Shown here piece by piece: positions 8,042-16,684 of a stretch of 64,000 nucleotides of DNA. Every line of letters starts with the position of its first letter. Position 1 is the first letter of the stretch. The notes below the pieces were generated by a model. The model saw nothing but the letters and a program-made list of their open reading frames with translations. It was not told the origin of the DNA and did not search any database. Position numbers and translations under genes: made by a program. Source of the DNA: Ilumatobacteraceae bacterium (GTDB lineage: Bacteria; Actinomycetota; Acidimicrobiia; Acidimicrobiales; Ilumatobacteraceae); contig JAJTEL010000002.1 of NCBI GenBank assembly GCA_021299715.1, forward strand, positions 1-64,000. The letters run 5' to 3'.

Positions 8042-9217
8042 TTAGGTGGTGTAGTCCGCGTTAATGCGCACGTAGCCATCGGTGAGGTCGCAGCCCCACA
8101 CAGTTGCCGACGCTGTTCCTGTTTGCAGCGACACATGAATGAGAACATCGTCGCCCTTCATGTATTCGCTCAGTTGTGCCAGTCCAGATTCGTCCACGCG
8201 TGACGGGTATACCTCTTGTGAGCCAAAGCGAATGACCACAGTGTCTTGGTTGATGTCTGTGTACTCGCTGCACTTTCCAATGGCCATTGCTACGCGGCCC
8301 CAGTTGGGGTCGGCACCATGAACAGCTGTCTTCACAAGGGGAGAGTTCACAATTGCTTTTGCGACTGTTTTGGCTTGCTCGACATCTCGAGCGTTGTCCA
8401 CGCGAACTTCAATGAGGGTTTCAGCACCTTCGCCGTCTCGCGCGATCTTCTTCGTCAATTCCAGCAGAACGGTTTCTAGTGCAGTCTCAAATGCTGACGC
8501 GTCAACAGCTCCCGCAGAACCGCTTGCCAACACAACAGCAGTGTCACTTGTTGATGTGTCGGTGTCTACAGAGACGCAGTTGAGCGTTCTGTTAATGACA
8601 GCACGAAATGTTGTGTCAAGAGATTTCTGGTCGACCAACGCATCGGTGAACACCATGGCAATCAGTGTGGCCATGTTGGGTTCAATCATTCCCACACCTT
8701 TTGCTACACCTACAACGCGTGCGGTGGAACCAGCAACAGCACATTCAGCCACTTTGTGCACGGTGTCGGTGGTCATAATTCCACGTGCTACATCTTCTGC
8801 ATCGACTGATGGCAATGGCGTGGGTAGTGCGTCAATTCCATTTCGAATACGGTCGATGGGGTAGAGGCGTCCAATCACTCCTGTAGACGCAATAAGGATC
8901 TCTTCCGCAGCAATTCCTAACTTGCCAGCAACTTGATTGGTGATCTCTTCTGCATGTGCGAGTCCTTCGGGACCATTTGCCACATTTGCGTTCTTTGAAA
9001 TAACAACAATGGCGCGTGCATGCCCCGTGTTGTGGCGGCGCGACACTTCAACAGATGGACCGGCGAAGCGGCTTTGTGTAAAGACTCCCGCCGACGTGCA
9101 GCCAGGGGCGCCCAGAATCACGGTGAAGTCTTTGCTGTTGTCCTTCACGCCCACATTGGTGACGTACGACGTGAAGCCAGAGGGAAGAGAGATAGTCACG
9201 GCATATGGGTTTAGCAC
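8042..9217 (-). CDS. argJ: Bifunctional glutamate N-acetyltransferase/amino-acid acetyltransferase
   Basis: A 391-residue ArgJ, which makes N-acetylglutamate and recycles the acetyl group from N-acetylornithine in arginine biosynthesis. The autocleavage site is visible as K-G-V-G-M-I-E-P-N-M-A-T-L, where the Thr would become the N-terminal nucleophile of the beta chain after self-processing. Family blocks H-G-A-D-P-N-W-G-R and the C-terminal acetyl-binding region are present, and length is normal. It starts with GTG at 9215-9217. ArgJ is usually in an argCJBD cluster, but no other arginine gene is in this window, so it is a lone copy here, divergent from a dihydropyrimidinase. Confidence 0.95.
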   Translation of the reverse strand: MLNPYAVTISLPSGFTSYVTNVGVKDNSKDFTVILGAPGCTSAGVFTQSRFAGPSVEVSRRHNTGHARAIVVISKNANVANGPEGLAHAEEITNQVAGKLGIAAEEILIASTGVIGRLYPIDRIRNGIDALPTPLPSVDAEDVARGIMTTDTVHKVAECAVAGSTARVVGVAKGVGMIEPNMATLIAMVFTDALVDQKSLDTTFRAVINRTLNCVSVDTDTSTSDTAVVLASGSAGAVDASAFETALETVLLELTKKIARDGEGAETLIEVRVDNARDVEQAKTVAKAIVNSPLVKTAVHGADPNWGRVAMAIGKCSEYTDINQDTVVIRFGSQEVYPSRVDESGLAQLSEYMKGDDVLIHVSLQTGTASATVWGCDLTDGYVRINADYTT

Positions 9218-9239
9218 CCTCGGCGGGTGGAGAACGGTT

Positions 9240-9245
9240 TAGATT
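9240..9245 (+). promoter_or_regulatory. -10 box, leaderless type, for dihydropyrimidinase
   Basis: TAGATT lies 6 nt before the GTG at 9252, which supports that GTG as the start. Confidence 0.5.
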
Positions 9246-9251
9246 TGCCTT

Positions 9252-10661
9252 GTGCGCACCATCGTGACCAACGGAACCATTGTGAATGCGGACGGACGCG
9301 TAGACGCAGACCTTGCCATTAAAGATGGGGTTATTCAGGCCATCACGCCGCGCTCGGCCGGCGGAATCACTCCTGGCCCCGACGATGTAGTCATAGACGC
9401 AACGGGATGCCTGGTGGTTCCCGGTGGAGTAGACGCCCATGTGCACATGCAGCTCGACACGGGTACCACGGTGTCGTCCGATTCTTTTGAGTCGGGCACC
9501 ATTGCGGCGGCCCATGGCGGCACCACCACCATTGTTGACTTCGCCGAACAACGTGCTGGTGGAAATGTTCTGCAGGCATTCGAGAAGCGAATGGCCGAGG
9601 CAGAGGGGCAGTGCGTAGTTGACTGGGCACTCCATCAAATTTTGGGTGGAGTTAATGAGCAAGCTCTCATCGATACGCGTTCGCTGGTTGAACGTGAAGG
9701 TGTTGCTTCTATCAAATTGTTTATGGCGTATCCGGGGCGGTTGTATTCCGACGACGGGCAGATTCTGCGTGCATTACAGATGTGCGCCGACACAGGCATG
9801 ATGGCCATGGTGCATGCCGAGAACGGTTTAGCAATTGACGTACTTGTCGAGCAAGCAATTGCTGCTGGCAACATCACACCAGATTTTCACTCGCGTACAC
9901 GACCACCAGAACTTGAAGCAGAGGCAGTTCACCGCGCGGCTGTTCTGTCACGCGTTGCCGGCAATGCTCCGTTGTATATCGTGCATCTCTCCAGTTCTCA
10001 TGCCTTACGAGAAGTTGTCGAGGCTCGTTCGCGCGGTACCAACATTTTTGCCGAGACATGTCCGCAGTATTTACATCTGTCGTTAGAAGATCACCTAGGA
10101 AAAGGTTGGCCCGACGGTGCGGCGTACATTTGCTCAACTCCTCTGCGCTCGAAGCATGAACATCATCATGCAGACCTGTGGGAAGGGCTGCGCGTTGATC
10201 AACTTGCTGTTGTAAGCACCGACCATTGTCCGTTCTGTTTACGTGAACAGAAACTGGCAAATGGTGAATCTTTCAATGTGGTGCCAAACGGAATTGGTGG
10301 CGTGGAACATCGCATGGACCTGGTATTCCAAGGTGTTGTGGCAGGGCATATCTCTGCTGAACGTTGGGTGGAAGTGTGTGCAACCGCACCCGCGCGTTTG
10401 TTTGGCTTAGGAAAAAAGGGCGCATTGCGCGAAGGCATGGATGCCGACGTTGTGGTGTACGACCCCGCAAAAGTTCACACACTCAGTGTGGCGACACATC
10501 ACATGAATTTGGATCATTCCGCGTATGAAGGAATGGAAGTGACGGGCGCTGTGAAAACAGTGGTGTCGCGTGGAGACATCATTGTTGACAACGGAGAATT
10601 CCATGGTCGTGCGGGTCGCGGAAAATACTTGCGACGCGATGTGTCGCAGCACGTGCGTTAA
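9252..10661 (+). CDS. hydA: Dihydropyrimidinase / D-hydantoinase
   Basis: A 469-residue cyclic amidohydrolase that opens dihydropyrimidine or hydantoin rings. The binuclear zinc site is complete: His63 and His65 (D-A-H-V-H), Lys155 as the carboxylated bridging lysine (A-S-I-K-L-F-M-A-Y), His188 (V-H-A-E-N), His245 (V-H-L-S-S) and Asp324 (S-T-D-H-C-P-F). Length matches the family. The likely role is step two of reductive pyrimidine degradation or salvage of hydantoins, but neither dihydropyrimidine dehydrogenase nor beta-ureidopropionase is adjacent, so the natural substrate is uncertain. It is convergent with the SRPBCC gene, 3 nt apart. Confidence 0.92.
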   Translation: MRTIVTNGTIVNADGRVDADLAIKDGVIQAITPRSAGGITPGPDDVVIDATGCLVVPGGVDAHVHMQLDTGTTVSSDSFESGTIAAAHGGTTTIVDFAEQRAGGNVLQAFEKRMAEAEGQCVVDWALHQILGGVNEQALIDTRSLVEREGVASIKLFMAYPGRLYSDDGQILRALQMCADTGMMAMVHAENGLAIDVLVEQAIAAGNITPDFHSRTRPPELEAEAVHRAAVLSRVAGNAPLYIVHLSSSHALREVVEARSRGTNIFAETCPQYLHLSLEDHLGKGWPDGAAYICSTPLRSKHEHHHADLWEGLRVDQLAVVSTDHCPFCLREQKLANGESFNVVPNGIGGVEHRMDLVFQGVVAGHISAERWVEVCATAPARLFGLGKKGALREGMDADVVVYDPAKVHTLSVATHHMNLDHSAYEGMEVTGAVKTVVSRGDIIVDNGEFHGRAGRGKYLRRDVSQHVR

Positions 10662-10664
10662 CTG

Positions 10665-11108
10665 TTACGAGAAACGCTTCACCAAGTTGTCGAGTGTCTT
10701 CTGAATAGAGACACTGTTTCGGTCCACGGCCTTCATCACTTTCAACATGATGGGGCTCTTGTTGGTATTCCAGTCGAACTGCTCGGTGACTTTGGTGCCA
10801 CCGTCTACTGGTTCCAAGATGTAACGCCATACGTGACCACCAAGGTGACGCCATCCGATGAGGCGACCCTCTTCAAACTCAACAACCTCGTTTGTCATCT
10901 TGTAAGGGAGAACTATCTTCATCTCCATTCCAAACTTTGCACCAAGCGAGAGTCGTTCTGGTGCGTTGAGTTTCGCAGCCTTCACTGAGCCCGAGCCATC
11001 AATTTCGCTGTGTCGACGTGGGTCGGCCAGCAGATTGAAAATGTCACTGGCGGGTGCAGGTACCACGACGGAGTGGGACACGATTTTTGCGGGGTTAGAT
11101 GTGCTCAT
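10665..11108 (-). CDS. SRPBCC (polyketide cyclase/START-like) family protein
   Basis: A 147-residue protein with the START-like layout: an N-terminal strand (H-S-V-V-V-P-A-P-A-S-D-I-F), the short helical pair with L-L-A-D-P-R-R-H, a curved sheet and a long C-terminal helix (N-S-V-S-I-Q-K-T-L-D-N-L). These proteins bind hydrophobic ligands in a deep cavity. No catalytic residue can be assigned. The start ATG overlaps the stop of the FAD oxidoreductase gene by 4 nt, making it the last gene of a three-gene operon with an FAD amine-oxidase-like protein and a YfcH-like epimerase. That association hints at one pathway on a lipid, carotenoid or pigment-like substrate, but this is inference. Confidence 0.8.
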   Translation of the reverse strand: MSTSNPAKIVSHSVVVPAPASDIFNLLADPRRHSEIDGSGSVKAAKLNAPERLSLGAKFGMEMKIVLPYKMTNEVVEFEEGRLIGWRHLGGHVWRYILEPVDGGTKVTEQFDWNTNKSPIMLKVMKAVDRNSVSIQKTLDNLVKRFS

Positions 11109-12361
11109 ACAGACATTCTCACTTGTTCAGCCACCATTTCGGCGGTTCGTCGGCCAGAAAACATTGCTCCTTGAATAGAGCCCGTATCTCTGTGGTCTCC
11201 ACACACAAACAAACCCTCACCAAGAGACACATTCTTCTTCGGAGAGAAGGGGGCGTCTTGGCCAGGTTGTCCGTGCGGAATTCGATAGGTGCGCACGTGG
11301 CGCCATTCGTCAACTTGCGCCCCCCACCAACTGCGCAGTTGTGCACGCGCGGCACCTTCTAGGTCGCCGTCGCACATTCCGGGAAGTGCGGCCGCAATGA
11401 GATGTTTATCTGCAGGCGCATAATGCGGAGACACCTGTGACATAACGGCAACGTTCAGCACCGGACCTTGCCCGCTTCCATCCAAGATGACATAAGCACC
11501 GTTCACGGGAGAGATAGGGGCAGAGAAATACACAACGCCGGCGGCGCGCGACGACACCGGTGACAGTCCGAGTAGTTGTGACGCAACCGGGCCTTCGGTT
11601 GCCACCACGACATTGCGCGCTTCAACGACGTGACCGTTTGTCACTGTGACTTCACCGGGTTTCACATTCGTCACCGCAGTATTCAGATGAAGCGATGTGG
11701 TCTTTAAAGACTGTGCTAACTGCTCGGAGATTGCACCCATTCCGTGCGCTGGAACTACGGAGTCACCCGTTGCCAATGTACGAAAGATGACATCGAACAT
11801 TCTGCGAGATGTTGCCAAGTGTGGGTCGAGTTGAATGCCACCAACAAGCGGGCGGAAGAATCGTTCGATCATTCTCGACGAGAATCCCATTGCGCGTAAT
11901 GCGCTTGCAGTGGGCATGTCGTCTCCCCGAAGCAGTTCGCGCGGATCGGATGACTTCAGCTTTGCGCGAAAGAGTGCAATGCGTGCTTTGTCGGCAAGAG
12001 TTCCGATTGGTGCAAATGATGTAGACATCAATGTCTGTGGGCGTCGAAATGGGTCACCAACAATGTGGCCCTTTCCCTTGCGCCACACCACGGCCCCTGG
12101 TTCAAATGCACGCAGGTCTAGTGCTGGAATGTCGAGATGGCGGTGGATTTCTGGATAACCAGTGAGAAGAACTTGAAATCCGCGATCAAGAATGAATCCG
12201 TCTACTACATCACTACGCACGCGGCCACCAACACCGTCCGATGCTTCAAGAAGTACAGGCGAGATGCCGTGTTGTTCTAGAACTTTGGCTGCAACAAGAC
12301 CGGCAAGTCCGGCGCCAACAATGACGACGTCTGCAGACGTGGGTAGTGGAGGAGTGATCAC
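11105..12361 (-). CDS. FAD-dependent oxidoreductase, amine oxidase/phytoene desaturase-like
   Basis: A 418-residue flavoprotein. The Rossmann motif V-I-V-G-A-G-L-A-G-L is near residues 13-22, followed by L-L-E-A-S-D-G-V-G-G-R-V-R-S (the dinucleotide-binding tail typical of the monoamine oxidase/protoporphyrinogen oxidase/phytoene desaturase group). The C-terminal FAD motif is in L-F-V-C-G-D-H-R-D-T-G-S-I-Q-G-A. It lacks membrane spans. Substrate is not evident. It overlaps by 4 nt with both neighbours, between the epimerase and the SRPBCC gene, so all three are probably translated together. Confidence 0.85.
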   Translation of the reverse strand: MITPPLPTSADVVIVGAGLAGLVAAKVLEQHGISPVLLEASDGVGGRVRSDVVDGFILDRGFQVLLTGYPEIHRHLDIPALDLRAFEPGAVVWRKGKGHIVGDPFRRPQTLMSTSFAPIGTLADKARIALFRAKLKSSDPRELLRGDDMPTASALRAMGFSSRMIERFFRPLVGGIQLDPHLATSRRMFDVIFRTLATGDSVVPAHGMGAISEQLAQSLKTTSLHLNTAVTNVKPGEVTVTNGHVVEARNVVVATEGPVASQLLGLSPVSSRAAGVVYFSAPISPVNGAYVILDGSGQGPVLNVAVMSQVSPHYAPADKHLIAAALPGMCDGDLEGAARAQLRSWWGAQVDEWRHVRTYRIPHGQPGQDAPFSPKKNVSLGEGLFVCGDHRDTGSIQGAMFSGRRTAEMVAEQVRMSV

Positions 12362-13254
12362 TTCTTCAGTAGAGCACGAAGAGCGGCATCGAGTGTTTGA
12401 TGCGTGAATACGAATCCATCACGTGTGAGTGCGCTTGGAATAACTCGTTGACCTGTGAAGAGCAGTGCATCAGCAAGTTCGCCACCTAACAACAACTTCG
12501 GACCAAACGACGGAATGGGGAGAACTGCGGGGCGAGATATTGCTCGGCCAAGTTCTTTGGCAAACCCGGCGTTGGTGACTGGTTCGGGAGCAGTGAGATT
12601 CACAGGCCCGCTCAATTGCGACGTGAGCAAATGAATGATTGCATTCACCTCGTCGGTGATGCTGATCCAGCTTTGCCAATGCTTTCCATTGCCGAACTTT
12701 CCACCAGCACCCAATTTGAAGATTGGCAACTGCTTCTTTAACGCGCCACCATTTTTTGACAACACAATTCCGGTGCGTAGGTACACCGTGCGAATTCCTG
12801 CTTCTACTGCGGGTGCGGCTGCTGCTTCCCACTGCTTGCACACATCGGCCAAGAAACCGTCACCAAGCGTGGCGTTTTCGTCTAACGCTTCGTCGCCACG
12901 CATTCCGTAGATACCAATTGCTGACCCCGACAAGAACACGCGTGGCTTGTTCGGTAGCGCTGCCATGGTGGTGGCAAGTAGGTGAGTAGAGAGTGTGCGG
13001 CTTTCAAGGATTTCGCGTTTGTAGTCATCTGACCAACGCTTATCGCCAATTCCGGCACCAGCCAAGTGCACCACTGCATCGACACCATCGAAGGCAGACG
13101 CATTGAGGACGCCGGCTTTTGGATCCCACTGCACTTCATTGGCGGACTTCGGCGCGCGACGAACGGCTGCGATCACGGTGTGGCCTTGAGACGACAATTC
13201 GGCGGACAATGCGCGTCCGATAAGTCCAGATGCGCCAGTAATCAAAATTTTCAT
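12358..13254 (-). CDS. YfcH/TIGR01777-type NAD-dependent epimerase
   Basis: A 298-residue extended SDR of the YfcH (TIGR01777) family. The start M-K-I-L-I-T-G-A-S-G-L-I-G at 13254 fits the family; an upstream in-frame start at 13266 would add four residues and lies closer to the gene's upstream edge. Other landmarks are V-V-H-L-A-G, the S-G-S-A-I-G-I-Y-G block, L-R-T-G-I-V-L-S and the C-terminal A-L-F-T-G-Q-R-V-I-P-x-A-L. The family's biochemical function is not established. It heads the operon epimerase, FAD oxidoreductase, SRPBCC. It is divergent from the anchored protein at 13357, with about 100 bp between starts. Confidence 0.9.
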   Translation of the reverse strand: MKILITGASGLIGRALSAELSSQGHTVIAAVRRAPKSANEVQWDPKAGVLNASAFDGVDAVVHLAGAGIGDKRWSDDYKREILESRTLSTHLLATTMAALPNKPRVFLSGSAIGIYGMRGDEALDENATLGDGFLADVCKQWEAAAAPAVEAGIRTVYLRTGIVLSKNGGALKKQLPIFKLGAGGKFGNGKHWQSWISITDEVNAIIHLLTSQLSGPVNLTAPEPVTNAGFAKELGRAISRPAVLPIPSFGPKLLLGGELADALLFTGQRVIPSALTRDGFVFTHQTLDAALRALLKK

Positions 13255-13341
13255 ATACAAGGACAACAGTTTCTTCTCGTGGCTTGTTCCACAACCGGTG
13301 GTGACCTACGACCCTTTTCGCTCTGTTGGCGTTGTCGGTCG

Positions 13342-13347
13342 TAGTCT
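13342..13347 (+). promoter_or_regulatory. Possible -10 box for the anchored protein
   Basis: TAGTCT lies 9 nt before the ATG at 13357, giving a leaderless or nearly leaderless mRNA. Confidence 0.35.
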
Positions 13348-13356
13348 GAAAGGCGC

Positions 13357-13773
13357 ATGAGCACCAGAAAACTCATCCTGACGGCCCTTGTTTGTGGTCT
13401 TGCCATCATGTTGGCGGGCGGTTTCAAGCTGTTTCAGGTGGCCACAGAAGACGTTGAAGCCGTGGTGAACGACATAGGTACCGAACAGGTCTTGGGCGAC
13501 ATGTTGGTCACCGTGGTCTCAATTGATCAGAAGCAAGATGGCACATTTGTCACCGTTTCCATGCGTGGAGTTGAGGGCGCGAATGGTTTTGAGGGCTGGA
13601 AACTGCTGGCCAATGGCGAATTGTCGGATCCTGTCGTTGGCGCCGATACAGAACCCTGCACCACCAAGGTTGCTCAGTTCGTTAAATGTGTCGTTCCGTT
13701 TGTGGCGTCGTCGGGCTCCACTGTGACCGTTGCCTACCAACGCGCAGACGCCCAATCTCAGTGGGCTCCGTAG
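13357..13773 (+). CDS. Membrane-anchored or secreted protein of unknown function
   Basis: A 138-residue protein. The first 28 residues (K-L-I-L-T-A-L-V-C-G-L-A-I-M-L-A-G-G-F-K) form a signal anchor or signal peptide without a lipobox cysteine. The rest alternates hydrophobic and polar strands and suggests a small beta sandwich exposed outside the membrane; two cysteines (in E-P-C-T-T and V-K-C-V-V) could form a disulfide. It vaguely recalls the Ig-like DUF4352 fold, but I do not assign it. It is upstream of lpdA on the same strand, 65 bp before it, with a probable separate promoter between. Confidence 0.6.
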   Translation: MSTRKLILTALVCGLAIMLAGGFKLFQVATEDVEAVVNDIGTEQVLGDMLVTVVSIDQKQDGTFVTVSMRGVEGANGFEGWKLLANGELSDPVVGADTEPCTTKVAQFVKCVVPFVASSGSTVTVAYQRADAQSQWAP

Positions 13774-13783
13774 CGGGAACGGC

Positions 13784-13789
13784 TACCGT
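13784..13789 (+). promoter_or_regulatory. Possible -10 box for lpdA
   Basis: TACCGT lies 49 nt before the lpdA ATG. A start near 13796 would give a leader of about 40 nt that begins with the hairpin at 13800-13817. Confidence 0.3.
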
Positions 13790-13799
13790 AGAGGGCGTC

Positions 13800-13817
13800 G
13801 GATACAGCGTCGTATCC
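13800..13817 (+). repeat. Short inverted repeat upstream of lpdA
   Basis: GGATAC and GTATCC form a perfect 6-bp stem with a 6-nt loop, between the putative -10 box and the Shine-Dalgarno of lpdA. It could be a protein-binding site or an mRNA 5' hairpin. It is short enough to be chance. Confidence 0.3.
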
Positions 13818-13838
13818 ACGTGATTGGAGTAAACCCCC

Positions 13839-15239
13839 ATGGCTGACCAGTTTGACCTCATCATTGTTGGTGGTGGACCTGGCGGTTATGCAGCGGCTTT
13901 CTATGGCGCATCTGCAGGTCTCAATGTTGCGCTAGTGGAGAAAGACACCATTGGTGGCACATGCCTGAACCGTGGTTGCATTCCCGCAAAAGCATTTCTT
14001 GAAACCGCAGCGGCACGTCGCCATGCGGAACATGCGGCCGATTTCGGAATTGCTGTCACTGTCGGAGCAACAGATTTCGCAGTAGCACAAGCACGCAAGC
14101 AGAAGATTGTCGATGGTTTGGTGAAGGGTCTCACTGGCCTCACCAAAGCAAAGAAGGTCACCTACCTGTTGGGTAAGGGTGCGTTGAACGCTGACAACTC
14201 GGTCACTGTTACTGCCGAAGACGGAACAGTTACTCAACTGCACGGTGCTGCCGTCATTTTGGCGGCAGGTTCTGTACCGCGAATCATTCCTGGTTTTGAA
14301 CCGGGTGGCCCGGTCATGACATCTGATGAAGTGCTCATGCTGAACCACATTCCTGCACGCATTGCGGTGATTGGTGGCGGCGCAATTGGGTGTGAGTTCG
14401 CGTCAACATTTGCCGACCTTGGTTCACAGGTAACAATTCTTGAAGGCCTTCCCAAAATTCTTCCTGGCCTCGATGCCGACCTTGCAAATGTTGTTGTGCG
14501 TTCCTTCCAGAAGAAGAAAATCGATATCAAAACCGGAGTTGCTGTCACAAAGCACACGCCAACTGGCTCTGGTTCAACGGTTATTTCGTTCGGTGAGGGA
14601 GAAACACTTGAAGTCGATGCCGTCATCGTCTCTGTGGGACGCCGTCCGTTCCCCGATCAACTTGGTTTGGCCAACACACAGGTTGCTGTCACCGATCGCG
14701 GTTTCGTAGAAGTCGATGCGTTGTGTCGTACGTCTGTTCCGAATGTGTGGGCAATTGGCGACCTCATCAACACCCCGCAACTTGCGCACGTTGCCTACGC
14801 CGAAGCAATTCTTGCGGTGAAGCAAATTCTTGGTGAAGAAGCAATCCCTGTTGATTACGACCGAGTTCCGTGGGCCATCTACTGCAGTCCTGAAGTTGCA
14901 TGGGCAGGACCAGGTGAAGAGGCAGCCAAGGCCGCCGGATACGACGTTGTTGTATCAAAGCACCAATTCCGTGCAAACAGCCGTGCTCAAATTCTTGGCG
15001 AAATCGACGGCTTGGTAAAGATCATCGCAAAGAAGAATGCCGATGGTTCTGCTGGTCAAGTTTTGGGTGTGCACATGGTGGGACCATGGGTCACCGAACA
15101 GTTGTCGGGTGGCTATCTCGCAGTGAACTGGGAAGCAACGGTTGAAGAAATCGCTCACTTCATTCAGCCGCATCCAAGCTTGTCTGAATTGTTTGGCGAG
15201 ACAGTTATGGCACTCACTGGTCGAAGCATTAACTCGTAA
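13839..15239 (+). CDS. lpdA: Dihydrolipoyl dehydrogenase (E3)
   Basis: A 466-residue FAD disulfide oxidoreductase that reoxidises dihydrolipoyl groups on E2 proteins with NAD. FAD motif G-G-G-P-G-G-Y-A-A-A is at 11-20, redox pair Cys42/Cys47 in G-G-T-C-L-N-R-G-C-I-P, NAD motif G-G-G-A-I-G-C-E-F-A in the middle, and the base pair His445/Glu450 (H-P-S-L-S-E) near the C-terminus from the dimer partner. Most relatives have a Ser after C-I-P; here it is Ala (C-I-P-A-K-A). GGAG lies about 8 nt before the ATG. It is directly followed by the E2 gene (25 nt) and the lipoate synthesis fusion. Confidence 0.96.
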   Translation: MADQFDLIIVGGGPGGYAAAFYGASAGLNVALVEKDTIGGTCLNRGCIPAKAFLETAAARRHAEHAADFGIAVTVGATDFAVAQARKQKIVDGLVKGLTGLTKAKKVTYLLGKGALNADNSVTVTAEDGTVTQLHGAAVILAAGSVPRIIPGFEPGGPVMTSDEVLMLNHIPARIAVIGGGAIGCEFASTFADLGSQVTILEGLPKILPGLDADLANVVVRSFQKKKIDIKTGVAVTKHTPTGSGSTVISFGEGETLEVDAVIVSVGRRPFPDQLGLANTQVAVTDRGFVEVDALCRTSVPNVWAIGDLINTPQLAHVAYAEAILAVKQILGEEAIPVDYDRVPWAIYCSPEVAWAGPGEEAAKAAGYDVVVSKHQFRANSRAQILGEIDGLVKIIAKKNADGSAGQVLGVHMVGPWVTEQLSGGYLAVNWEATVEEIAHFIQPHPSLSELFGETVMALTGRSINS

Positions 15240-15264
15240 ACGAACTACTCAAGGAACGAACACA

Positions 15265-16653
15265 ATGGCAGAGATCACACTCCCTCAACTCGGCGAAACG
15301 GTGACCGAAGGAACCATTACACGTTGGTTTAAAAAGGTGGGCGAGTCTGTTGCGGCTGACGAACCGCTTTTCGAAGTATCAACCGACAAAGTCGACACAG
15401 AGGTTCCATCTCCCATCGCTGGAGTTCTCACCGAAATTCGTGTACCAGAAGGCGACACAGTTCCCGTTGGCACTGTGATTGCTGTTGTCGGCGATAGCGC
15501 CGGTGCGCCTGCTCCTGCGCCAGCAGCACCAGCGGCTGCTCCTGCGCCCGCGCCACAACCAGCACCTGCACCACAGCCTGCTCCTGCGCCAGTTGCTGCA
15601 CCGCCTGCACCTGCGCCAGTTGCTGCACCGCCTGCACCTGCACCAGTCATGGCACCGCCTGCACCAGCTCCTGCACCCGCGCCAGCACCTGCCGCAGTCA
15701 GCAGCACCGAAGGTGTGGTGTTGTCTCCCGTTGTGCGCAAGCTCATTGCAGAAAACGGACTCGATGTGTCTCGCATTGCTGGTACCGGCCCCGGTGGGCG
15801 CATTACGCGCGACGATGTGATTGCAGTCATTGAAAGCGGTGCCGGTCGTGCGGTTGCTCCAGCGGCTTCTGTCGCAACACCGGCTGCTGCACCTACGCCA
15901 GCACCTATCGCAGCATCGGTGCCACGCGCAGTTGCTGGCGCTCGCGACGAATCCATCCCGTTGTCAAAGATTCGTCAAGCAACAGGTGCTCATATGTTGA
16001 TGAGCAAAGGTGCCAGCCCACATGCATTCAGCGTTGTCGAGGTTGACTTTTCAAACGTGGACGCCACTCGTTCACGCGCCAAAGATGATTTCAAAGCAAC
16101 TGAAGGTTTCAGCCTGACCTACTTGCCATTCATTGCACGCGCAGTAGTAGACGCACTCGTTGAGTTTCCGCATCTGAATGCATCGCTCGGTGTGAATGAG
16201 TTAATTGTTCACAAGTACATCGACCTCGGAATTGCTGTGGACTTGGATTATCAGGGTCTCATCGTTCCTGTCATTCGCGATGCCGAAGAAAAGCGATTGC
16301 GTGGACTTGCGCGCGAAGTCAACGATCTTGCATCGCGTGCTCGTACTCGTCGTTTGTCACCCGATGAAATTTCTGGGGGAACATTCACCATTACCAACAA
16401 TGGTTCCGCTGGTTCGGTGTTGACAATGCCCATCATTAACCAACCACAGGTGGCAATTTTGTCTACCGATGCAATTGTGAAAAAGCCAGTCGTTGTTTCT
16501 CTCCCCGGTGGTGGCGACAGCATCGCTATTCACCCAGTGGGAAATCTTGCAATGGCGTGGGATCATCGCGCATTCGATGGTGCATACGCCGCAGGTTTCC
16601 TAGTGAAGGTGAAGTCAATTTTGGAAACTCGCGACTGGTCCGCAGAGGTCTAA
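15265..16653 (+). CDS. 2-oxoacid dehydrogenase E2 (dihydrolipoyl acyltransferase, DlaT/SucB type)
   Basis: A 462-residue E2 core protein. Residues 1-78 are one lipoyl domain, with the lipoylated Lys42 in D-K-V-D-T-E-V-P-S-P. A long Ala/Pro linker with 9-residue repeats spans about 82-150. The peripheral subunit-binding domain (S-P-V-V-R-K-L to D-D-V-I-A-V-I-E) follows at about 155-190. The catalytic domain ends with D-H-R-A-F-D-G, giving catalytic His434 and Asp438. AAGGA sits 9 nt before the ATG; an upstream in-frame ATG inside lpdA is not used. Acyl specificity (acetyl or succinyl) cannot be decided from sequence; in Actinobacteria one E2 often serves pyruvate dehydrogenase. It sits in an operon with lpdA and the lipoate synthesis gene. 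Confidence 0.93.
   Translation: MAEITLPQLGETVTEGTITRWFKKVGESVAADEPLFEVSTDKVDTEVPSPIAGVLTEIRVPEGDTVPVGTVIAVVGDSAGAPAPAPAAPAAAPAPAPQPAPAPQPAPAPVAAPPAPAPVAAPPAPAPVMAPPAPAPAPAPAPAAVSSTEGVVLSPVVRKLIAENGLDVSRIAGTGPGGRITRDDVIAVIESGAGRAVAPAASVATPAAAPTPAPIAASVPRAVAGARDESIPLSKIRQATGAHMLMSKGASPHAFSVVEVDFSNVDATRSRAKDDFKATEGFSLTYLPFIARAVVDALVEFPHLNASLGVNELIVHKYIDLGIAVDLDYQGLIVPVIRDAEEKRLRGLAREVNDLASRARTRRLSPDEISGGTFTITNNGSAGSVLTMPIINQPQVAILSTDAIVKKPVVVSLPGGGDSIAIHPVGNLAMAWDHRAFDGAYAAGFLVKVKSILETRDWSAEV
15586..15666 (+). repeat. Three 27-bp tandem repeats encoding the E2 Ala/Pro linker
   Basis: Units at 15586-15612 and 15613-15639 look identical, and 15640-15666 is diverged. Each encodes A-P-V-A-A-P-P-A-P or similar. 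They sit within a longer Ala/Pro-rich stretch that gives the swinging-arm linker of E2. Slippage at such repeats would change arm length without a frameshift. Confidence 0.85.
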
Positions 16654-16684
16654 GCGAGAGAATGCGGAAGGAGAGACAGTCACC

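Noticed and set aside
15285-15956. Long minus-strand open frame opposite the E2 gene
   Set aside because: It is the reverse reading of the Ala/Pro repeat region and gives Gly/Ala-rich low-complexity protein. The plus-strand E2 domains are unmistakable.
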